From UBA11855 sp035297385 (GTDB lineage: Archaea; Thermoproteota; Bathyarchaeia; Bathyarchaeales; Bathycorpusculaceae), in contig DATGZD010000035.1 in NCBI GenBank assembly GCA_035297385.1, positions 1 to 29,858 on the forward strand: a DNA stretch of 29,858 bases, written 5' to 3'. Positions 24,309-29,858 of the stretch are shown here, piece by piece. The notes beneath the pieces were generated by a model, which was given only the letters and a program-made list of their open reading frames with translations, did no database searches and was not told the DNA's origin. The first letter of the stretch is position 1. The number at the start of each line of letters is the position of its first letter. The translations under genes and the position numbers were made by a program.

Positions 24309-24851
24309 TTGGCTGAAACTACTGCAGCTAAAGAACCGATAAGAGCTTCAGAGATCGATCCAAAGTTTAAATATGAGCTCTCCAAGATGCATGGTGCAGA
24401 GAAATTATTGAGTTGTTTCCAATGTGGAACCTGCACATCCGATTGTCCAGTAGCAAGATACACAGATAATTATAGACCGCGGCAAATTATTCGTATGGCA
24501 CAGCTTGGTCTCAAAGATCGAATATTAAAAAGCGATACATTATGGTTATGTGCCGCCTGCTTCACCTGTACTGATCGTTGTCCACAAGACGTAGAAGTGG
24601 CAAGTGTTATACGTGTACTGAGAAATTTGGCTGCAGAAAAGGGTTGCATACCACAGGTCTTCAAGGATCAAATTGCTAGTTTACTTGAATCAGGTTATGC
24701 TTACAAGATTCCAGAGTTAAGAATTAAGAAACGAGAAACACAAGGTTTACCGCCGTTACCGAAAGGAAAGTCTGAAAACATCCGTAAATCGCTCAAAGGC
24801 GTACGTTTTGTAGAATCTATCGAGAAAAAGGGTGAACAAACTGGTCAATAA
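24309..24851 (+). CDS. hdrC: Heterodisulfide reductase subunit C-like iron-sulfur protein
   Basis: Small electron-transfer protein with two [4Fe-4S] motifs: C36/C39/C42/C46 (CFQCGTCTSDCP) and C81/C84/C87/C91 (CAACFTCTDRCP), numbered from the TTG at 24309. This start gives 180 aa, normal for HdrC, and has GTGAGG upstream; an in-frame GTG at 24255 adds only a basic, non-conserved stretch. HdrC passes electrons from HdrA to HdrB in cytosolic HdrABC. The 3' end overlaps hdrB by 20 nt, so the two are translated together. No HdrA is in the window. Confidence 0.9.
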   Translation: MAETTAAKEPIRASEIDPKFKYELSKMHGAEKLLSCFQCGTCTSDCPVARYTDNYRPRQIIRMAQLGLKDRILKSDTLWLCAACFTCTDRCPQDVEVASVIRVLRNLAAEKGCIPQVFKDQIASLLESGYAYKIPELRIKKRETQGLPPLPKGKSENIRKSLKGVRFVESIEKKGEQTGQ

Positions 24852-25737
24852 ATACGTCATTTTCCTTGGTTGCGCTATTCCTTATCGTGTTTCAGCTTAT
24901 GAGATTTCTGCAAGAAAAATTCTCGCTAAACTCGGCGTTGAATTAGTTGAAATGCCTGAATTCAATTGCTGTGGTCTACCTATAGACCCAGTCAGTCATG
25001 AGACTATGATGATTTTAGCTGCAAGAAACTTGGCTCTAGCAGAACAACAGGGCTTAAATATTTTGACTCTTTGTCCCGGCTGTGGTGGCACACTAAAGAA
25101 AGTCAACAAGATGCTAAAAACAGACAAGACTTTGAGAGAGCAGATTAATAGTCATTTGAAAGAATCTGGCTTAGAGTTTAAGGGTAGTATAGAAGCGAAA
25201 CATATTCTTCAAGTATTAAAAGAAGATGTAGGCTTAGAAAAAATCAAAGCATCTGTCGTGAAACCACTTACGATGTTGAAAGTAGCCGAACACAATGGAT
25301 GTCACATCCTAAGACCAAAAGAATACATCGGCTTCGACGATCCCGAAAACCCACAGACCCTTCGAACATTGATTGAAGCAACAGGCGCTGAAGTACTAGA
25401 TTATATTGATGAAACTGAATGCTGCGGCGCTCCAAGTGTTGGTGTAAGCGATAAAGTTGCTTTAGCCTTGGCCCGTGACAAGCTTAGCCATGTAAAGTTA
25501 GTTGACGCGCAAGCTTTAATAACAATTTGCCCGTTTTGCCACATCATGTTCGACACGAACGAAGTGCGCATTGAACGCATGTATAATGAAGTCTATGGTG
25601 TTCCAATCTTACATTATCCACAATTGCTTGGTTTAGCCATGGGTATGACGCCGGAAGAATTGGCGTTTAATGAACTCAGGGTTGATACATCAAAACTATT
25701 AAAACGAGTAAATGAAGGAGCAATAAGAAATGAGTAA
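24832..25737 (+). CDS. hdrB: Heterodisulfide reductase subunit B-like protein
   Basis: A 301-aa protein with two complete CCG (Cys-rich) domains: C14, C46-C47, C81, C84 and C157, C197-C198, C233, C236. In HdrB these hold two unusual noncubane [4Fe-4S] clusters where a heterodisulfide is reduced. All expected Cys are present, so it is probably active. The physiological disulfide is unknown, because no methanogenesis genes are seen here. The GTG start at 24832 lies inside hdrC and the 3' end overlaps mvhG by 8 nt. Related CCG proteins work in other thiol-disulfide or lactate systems, but the HdrC and Mvh neighbours favour Hdr. Confidence 0.9.
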   Translation: MNKLVNKYVIFLGCAIPYRVSAYEISARKILAKLGVELVEMPEFNCCGLPIDPVSHETMMILAARNLALAEQQGLNILTLCPGCGGTLKKVNKMLKTDKTLREQINSHLKESGLEFKGSIEAKHILQVLKEDVGLEKIKASVVKPLTMLKVAEHNGCHILRPKEYIGFDDPENPQTLRTLIEATGAEVLDYIDETECCGAPSVGVSDKVALALARDKLSHVKLVDAQALITICPFCHIMFDTNEVRIERMYNEVYGVPILHYPQLLGLAMGMTPEELAFNELRVDTSKLLKRVNEGAIRNE

Positions 25738-26719
25738 GAATAAACTGAAGGTAGCCTTCTATTGGGCTGCAAGTTGTGGCGGCTGTGAGATTGCCGTCTT
25801 AGACCTGAACGAGCAAATCCTTAAAGTCGTAGAATTAGCTGACATCGTGTTCTGGCCTGTTGCTATCGACGTCAAATATAAGGATCTTGAAGAAATGCCT
25901 GACAAATACATTGATATTACATTCTTCAATGGTTCTATTCGCAACTCAGAACAGGAACATATGGCAAAACTATTACGACAAAAAACTAAAACACTAGTAG
26001 CTTTTGGCTCTTGTGCTCAGGAAGGTTGTATACCCGGTTTAGCAAACTTATCAGAGAGGCAAGAACTTCTGGATAAAGTGTACAAGAAAGAACCCTCCGT
26101 CGTCAACCCTCAACAGGTTACGCCAAAAACCACGACAAAAGTAAAGGAAGGCGAATTAAAGATTCCAGAATTCTACGACACTGTCCGAACTTTAGAGCAA
26201 ACCGTAGATGTCGATTATTTCTTACCTGGATGTCCACCGCCAGTAAAGTTGATAGCTAATGCCGTGGATGCGATAGCAAGGAACGATTTACCGCCGAGAG
26301 GTTCAGTGTTGGCTCCTGTAAAAACTGTTTGCGATGAATGTACACGAAAGCGCGAGAACAAGAAAATCGGTGCCATTTACCGAGTGCATGAGAAAGCTCC
26401 TGAACCCGATAGATGCCTCATGGAACAAGGCATAATCTGTATGGGTGTAGCCACTAGAGGCGGCTGTGGAGCTCAATGCTTGAATGTCGACATGCCCTGC
26501 ACAGGATGCGGTGGTACTACTCCGAACATGCCTGAACAAGGTGCGGCGATGATTAGCGCTTTAGCTTCAATATTAGGCTACGATAAGGGAGAAGGAAAAG
26601 AAACATACACTGAAAAAGAAATTGAAGACATAATAAACCAAGTTAAAGACCCAGTCGGCACGTTTTATATGTACTCATTACCATCTTCAATTATTAAACG
26701 TAAGGTGAAGAAAAAATGA
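25730..26719 (+). CDS. mvhG: F420-nonreducing hydrogenase small subunit, MvhG-like (group 3c)
   Basis: Iron-sulfur subunit of 329 aa. The proximal cluster motif is canonical (C16 and C19 in ASCGGCEIAV), with further ligands in AFGSCAQEGC and FLPGCPPP; C-terminal Cys (VCDECTRKR, IICMGVATRGGCGAQC, CTGCGG) fit two more clusters. The ATG at 25730 lies inside the hdrB end, so hdrB and mvhG are translationally coupled. In Mvh-Hdr complexes MvhG passes electrons to MvhD and then HdrA. Neither is encoded here, so the route from MvhG to HdrC/B must involve proteins from elsewhere or a different contact. Confidence 0.92.
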   Translation: MSKNKLKVAFYWAASCGGCEIAVLDLNEQILKVVELADIVFWPVAIDVKYKDLEEMPDKYIDITFFNGSIRNSEQEHMAKLLRQKTKTLVAFGSCAQEGCIPGLANLSERQELLDKVYKKEPSVVNPQQVTPKTTTKVKEGELKIPEFYDTVRTLEQTVDVDYFLPGCPPPVKLIANAVDAIARNDLPPRGSVLAPVKTVCDECTRKRENKKIGAIYRVHEKAPEPDRCLMEQGIICMGVATRGGCGAQCLNVDMPCTGCGGTTPNMPEQGAAMISALASILGYDKGEGKETYTEKEIEDIINQVKDPVGTFYMYSLPSSIIKRKVKKK

Positions 26720-28170
26720 AAGAAATAGTCATAGACCCAATCACACGATTAGAAGGACACGGTAGTGTCTCCATATTCCTTAATGATATTGGCGAAGTTG
26801 AAAATGCCTATCTAAAGATTCCTGAACTTCGTGGTTTCGAACAATTCTGTATTGGGCGACGGGCAGAGCTTATGCCGATTCTTACAACAAGAATATGTGG
26901 AGTCTGCCCAGTTGCACATCATATGGCAGCTGTAAAAGCTTTAGATGCAGCGTTCAACGTTGAGCCTCCTTCACCTGCCAAAAAACTTCGCGAATTAATG
27001 TATATGGCTTATCTAATCTACGATCACACACTTCACTTCTATTATCTAGGTGGACCAGATTTCATTGTTGGACCAGATGCTCCTCCAGAAAAACGAAATA
27101 TCTTGGGTGTAATCGAGAAGGCAGGCATGGATGTTGCTAGGGAAGTTATCAAACATCGAGCTTATGGACAAGATATCACCGCAGTCATCGGCGGGAAGGC
27201 AACGCACCCAGTCTCTGGATTACCAGGCGGAATGTCTAAAGCTTTAAACATGGAACAACGACAACAAATCGAAGATAAACTCGCTTCTTGTGTAAAATTC
27301 GCTCAATTCACATTGAAAATCTTCCATGATATAGTCTTGGGCAATCCAGAATACGTGAACATGATTACGAATAAAGCTTACACCCTGAATTCATATTATA
27401 TGGGCATGGTTGATAACAAGAATAAAGTCAATTTCTACGACGGAAAAATTCGCGTTGTAACCCCATCAGGCAACGAATTCGCGAAATTTGATCCACAAAA
27501 CTACCTCAACTATATCGGTGAACACGTGGAAGAATGGACGTATTCAAAGATGCCCTTCCTAAGACAAATCGGATGGAAAGGACAGGTACAAGGTGCAGAG
27601 AGTGGCATCTATCGTGTTGGACCACTTGGCAGGTTAAATGCTTCAGAGGGTGTTACAACACCGTTAGCGCAAGCAGAATATGAAGAGATGTACAAGACCT
27701 TAGGTGGAAAACCTGCACATGGCACCTTAGCATTCCATTGGGCACGCCTAGTAGAATTACTATATGCAGCAGAACACGGAATGGAACTCATCAAAGATCC
27801 AGAGATCACGAGCACTAACATTCGCAATAAACCCGGAGCACCAGGACATGGTGTCGGCATAGTCGAAGCAGCACGTGGAACACTAATACATGATTACACA
27901 TTAGATGAGAACGCACTTGTTAAAGACGTTAACCTTATCGTCGCCACAACAAACAATTATCCAGCAATCTGTATGAGCATACGGGACGCAGCCAAAGGTC
28001 TGATCCATAATGGCAAATTTGATCAAGGGCTCCTCAATAAAGTTGAGATGGCATTCCGCGCTTATGATCCATGCTTTGGTTGTGCAACCCACTATGCAGT
28101 GGGACAAATGCCACTAACTGTGGAAGTCTTCAATAACAAGAGACAACTTGTTCAGAAACTTCAACGATAA
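26716..28170 (+). CDS. mvhA: F420-nonreducing hydrogenase large subunit, MvhA-like (group 3c)
   Basis: Catalytic [NiFe] subunit of 484 aa. Nickel-ligand motifs are RICGVCPVAHH (C61, C64, H68) and DPCFGCATH (C453, C456, H459), followed by a 25-residue tail that a maturation protease should remove after H459. The N-terminus IVIDPITRLEGHGSVSIFL and HYYLGGPDF-like region are typical of group 3c/3a enzymes. The ATG overlaps the mvhG stop by 4 nt. Expected role: split H2 and feed the Hdr partner, or evolve H2 in reverse. It differs clearly from the group 3b large subunit encoded on the opposite strand. Confidence 0.93.
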   Translation: MKEIVIDPITRLEGHGSVSIFLNDIGEVENAYLKIPELRGFEQFCIGRRAELMPILTTRICGVCPVAHHMAAVKALDAAFNVEPPSPAKKLRELMYMAYLIYDHTLHFYYLGGPDFIVGPDAPPEKRNILGVIEKAGMDVAREVIKHRAYGQDITAVIGGKATHPVSGLPGGMSKALNMEQRQQIEDKLASCVKFAQFTLKIFHDIVLGNPEYVNMITNKAYTLNSYYMGMVDNKNKVNFYDGKIRVVTPSGNEFAKFDPQNYLNYIGEHVEEWTYSKMPFLRQIGWKGQVQGAESGIYRVGPLGRLNASEGVTTPLAQAEYEEMYKTLGGKPAHGTLAFHWARLVELLYAAEHGMELIKDPEITSTNIRNKPGAPGHGVGIVEAARGTLIHDYTLDENALVKDVNLIVATTNNYPAICMSIRDAAKGLIHNGKFDQGLLNKVEMAFRAYDPCFGCATHYAVGQMPLTVEVFNNKRQLVQKLQR

Positions 28171-28215
28171 ACCAACTTTTCTTTATCTATTTTTAAAACT
28201 TATTGGCGTCCACGA

Positions 28216-28719
28216 TTGACTAAAGGAAAATATAATCTTAAGCAGGAACTACAAAATTGGCTCGCAGACCATGGCAGGGTCGTAATTGCTGGTATTGGTA
28301 ACCCCATTCGGATGGATGACTTTGTAGGCGTAAAAATAGTACAAAACCTACAAGGTAGACTGTCGAAGGACATCTCCTTAATTGAATGTGAGACTGTTCC
28401 TGAAAGTTTTATGGATGAGATTGTCAAGTTTCGTCCTTCACATGTTCTGCTTATTGATGCTGCTGTGATGCAATTAAAGCCAGGAGAAATTCGTTTATTT
28501 GATACTACAAAGATTACAGATTTTCCAGCTATCTCAACACATATGCTTCCAATTAGAATATTCTGTGAGTATATCACACAAATGTCCGGCGGAAAAATTG
28601 CATTGTTATTGATTCAACCTTGCAACACAGACTTCGGCGAAGATATGACACCTATAATTCAGGATGCAGCGAAGAAAGTAACAGAACTTCTACTACAACT
28701 CCTAAGCACCACGGGATAA
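28216..28719 (+). CDS. hycI: [NiFe]-hydrogenase maturation endopeptidase, HycI family
   Basis: A 167-aa protease that removes the C-terminal tail of a hydrogenase large subunit once Ni is inserted. The hallmark GIGNPIRMDDFVGV with its metal-binding Asp is at ~26-39. ECETVPE and LIDAAVM supply further family positions, and PISTHMLP-like text (AISTHMLPIRIF) matches the conserved His region. The TTG at 28216 is the first usable start and has no strong ribosome site. It follows mvhA by 45 nt, and MvhA's 25-residue tail is the obvious substrate; HydA's seven-residue tail could be a second one. Confidence 0.88.
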   Translation: MTKGKYNLKQELQNWLADHGRVVIAGIGNPIRMDDFVGVKIVQNLQGRLSKDISLIECETVPESFMDEIVKFRPSHVLLIDAAVMQLKPGEIRLFDTTKITDFPAISTHMLPIRIFCEYITQMSGGKIALLLIQPCNTDFGEDMTPIIQDAAKKVTELLLQLLSTTG

Positions 28720-28721
28720 AA

Positions 28722-29300
28722 TTAGGTAGATGCATTAAAATCGCTCAAGCTTCTTTGAGGCGTTTCCTTTGAAAACAACGGATACGTAATTTTTGTTCCC
28801 TCAACGTGTGCCCATTCAGACAATTTGTGATCCATACAACTGTCCTTGCTGATGATGTGCTGCACTTTCACGTTCCTCACAACGAGAGTATCGGCAAGGA
28901 GCGAGCGATGACATCGCCATGGTAATGCTTCTGCACACATAACTGTTACACAGCTCTCTCTGGCAAGTGCAATTAAGTTGAGTAGATCTTCTGTGAATTC
29001 CTTCGTCTGCATATAATCTGCATAGCCTCTGAAACTCTTGTTTCGCCATGCTGCGTTGATTGAGTCGGGCTTCGGTCGTCGTAAACCGCCAATTTCGGGC
29101 ATGTGGATGTAGTTTATGCCTTCAGATTTAAGTGAGTCCGGTAGAGTTTCCTTGTTAAACTGTGAATTATGTCGGGAACGAGGAATTCTACGAACATCAA
29201 CAACTAGTGTTGCATGATAAGCCCTAAGTATTGCTATGAACTCTGGAAGTGTTCGTGTGGAATGACCAATTGTATGAATAGTTATTTGTGAATTAATCAT
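28722..29300 (-). CDS. DUF488 family protein
   Basis: A 192-aa protein with all DUF488 hallmarks: ITIHTIGHSTRTLPEF at the start, LVVDVRRIPRSRHNSQFN, YIHMPEIGGLRRP, NKSFRGYADYM and the Cys motif VTVMCAEALPWRCHRSLLADTLV. Members are widespread, small and cytosolic, with no firm function; links to nucleic-acid or sulfur chemistry have been suggested by the conserved Cys/His/Arg residues. The ATG follows GGAGA. It converges with hycI with a 2-nt gap and diverges from the zinc-finger gene. Confidence 0.88.
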   Translation of the reverse strand: MINSQITIHTIGHSTRTLPEFIAILRAYHATLVVDVRRIPRSRHNSQFNKETLPDSLKSEGINYIHMPEIGGLRRPKPDSINAAWRNKSFRGYADYMQTKEFTEDLLNLIALARESCVTVMCAEALPWRCHRSLLADTLVVRNVKVQHIISKDSCMDHKLSEWAHVEGTKITYPLFSKETPQRSLSDFNAST

Positions 29301-29417
29301 AATTCTCCAGACTCAAATTATATTGGTTGTTTCCAGATGAAAAAGGAATCGTTGTTAGTTTCAATGGAACCATGTAATTTTTCAATGAATTTGGTCAAAA
29401 ATCTCTTTCGAAGCCAC

Positions 29418-29456
29418 TATGTGATTGTGCGATAGCAACCACATAATCTTAAGATT
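29418..29456. promoter_or_regulatory. Two abutting dyads before the zinc-finger gene
   Basis: A hairpin-capable repeat (29418-29445) pairs TATGTG-A-TTGT with GCAA-C-CACATA around GCGATA, with one A/C mismatch. The perfect 12-nt palindrome AATCTTAAGATT (29445-29456) follows at once. They lie in the divergent DUF488/zinc-finger spacer, ~33-70 nt before the zinc-finger ATG. Confidence 0.45.
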
Positions 29457-29489
29457 TCGTCGCGTCAACTTCATTTTCAGGTATTCTAA

Positions 29490-29696
29490 ATGAATGAGAA
29501 TAAATCAGAAGAAAATGAGAAGTCAAAGCATCCATTTCACGAGCCTCCAAGTCCTTCCTCTCTGGATGAACCAGTAGGTGGAGTAAAACCTGACGAAGTA
29601 CCATGTCCAATTTGTGGCAAACGCTTTAAGAGTAAATCTCAAATGGAAAGACATAGAAAAACAACTCATGAAGAGCTCGAAGGTCATAGTTACTGA
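29490..29696 (+). CDS. Small single C2H2 zinc-finger protein
   Basis: A 68-aa protein. The first ~35 residues are polar and disordered-looking (MNENKSEENEKSKHPFHEPP, then PSPSSLDEP). Then one C2H2 finger: CPICGKRFKSKSQMERHRKTTH, i.e. C-x2-C-x12-H-x4-H with the usual hydrophobic Phe and Met. Such one-finger proteins occur in archaea and may bind DNA or RNA, but the target is unknown. The ATG at 29490 is preceded by no strong ribosome site. Paired dyads upstream could be an autoregulatory site. Confidence 0.75.
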   Translation: MNENKSEENEKSKHPFHEPPSPSSLDEPVGGVKPDEVPCPICGKRFKSKSQMERHRKTTHEELEGHSY

Positions 29697-29725
29697 GTGA
29701 AGACAAAATTCGAGGCCCCTCCTCT

Positions 29726-29858
29726 TTGAAGATTGCGTCTTTTGAAGTTCAGAGTTGGGAAGAGCCTTATCTAAAAAAAGCTTTCAAAGATCACGAGCTG
29801 AAACTCTTCAAGGATGTACTGGTTGACGAGAGAATTGACGAAATAAAAGATTATGAAG
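29726..29858 (+). CDS. N-terminus of a D-isomer-specific 2-hydroxyacid dehydrogenase (partial)
   Basis: From the TTG at 29726 the frame stays open to the window edge (44 codons). It begins MKIASFEVQSWEEPYLKKAF and continues with KDHELKLFKDVLVDERIDEIKD. This matches the start of D-lactate dehydrogenase-like 2-hydroxyacid dehydrogenases (MKIAFFEVEDWEKEYLK pattern). CGAGG about 10 nt upstream supports the start. The NAD-binding and catalytic parts lie outside the window, so substrate is unknown. Confidence 0.65.
   Translation, partial: MKIASFEVQSWEEPYLKKAFKDHELKLFKDVLVDERIDEIKDYE

Noticed and set aside
1..29858. CRISPR arrays, insertion sequences, prophage genes, rRNA
   Set aside because: Looked for on both strands; no repeat-spacer pattern, transposase, integrase or rRNA segment was seen.

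Overview
The window is archaeal chromosome. Evidence: TrmY and Trm-G10 type tRNA methyltransferases, frequent TTG/GTG starts, BRE/TATA-like promoter elements, T-rich gene ends, a tRNA gene without encoded CCA, and Hdr/Mvh-type redox enzymes. The gene mix (group 3b and 3c [NiFe]-hydrogenases, NADP-type formate dehydrogenase, ADP-forming acyl-CoA synthetase, Ilv5-like KARI) fits an anaerobic TACK archaeon, perhaps a Bathyarchaeia-like lineage. That lineage call is inference from gene content and was not checked by any search. There is no sign of phage, insertion sequences or CRISPR.

Region 1 (1-8.1 kb) is RNA processing and housekeeping: the tail of an unknown gene, Trm-G10 tRNA methyltransferase, an orphan membrane histidine kinase followed 25 nt later by an atypical polyprenyl-synthase homologue, RNase Z, a TIM-barrel sugar isomerase-like protein, TrmY, ThiL, tRNA-Thr(UGU) and a small zinc-ribbon protein. 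Genes are tightly packed, with two convergent pairs overlapping at their 3' ends.

Region 2 (8.2-14.8 kb) is a run of single genes on the plus strand: a secreted protein with a thioester-domain-like fold signature, ketol-acid reductoisomerase of the fungal Ilv5-like type, an ArsB-family arsenite transporter with a 20-nt dyad just before its start codon, and a 937-residue ADP-forming acyl-CoA synthetase fused to a GNAT acetyltransferase domain.

Region 3 (14.8-28.7 kb) is an energy-metabolism island. A minus-strand operon encodes a group 3b-like NAD(P)-linked hydrogenase (fused beta-gamma subunit, small subunit, large subunit). A 0.4-kb control region separates it from a divergent plus-strand formate set: FdhA, a second paralogous beta-gamma fusion, and a formate/nitrite-family channel. 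Next come HdrC-HdrB-MvhG-MvhA and a hydrogenase maturation protease, without HdrA or MvhD in the window. Together the genes could take up formate, oxidise it to CO2 with NAD(P)H formation, exchange NAD(P)H with H2, and link H2 to heterodisulfide reductase-type electron transfer. The two beta-gamma fusions look like one diaphorase module used by two catalytic partners.

Region 4 (28.7-29.86 kb) holds a DUF488 protein, a small single C2H2 zinc-finger protein preceded by two abutting dyads, and the N-terminus of a 2-hydroxyacid dehydrogenase cut by the window edge.

Most notable points: an Asp replacing a proximal-cluster Cys in the group 3b small subunit, the duplicated beta-gamma fusion, the thioester-domain signature in an archaeal secreted protein, Hdr/Mvh lacking its hub subunits, and an A54 T-loop in tRNA-Thr.
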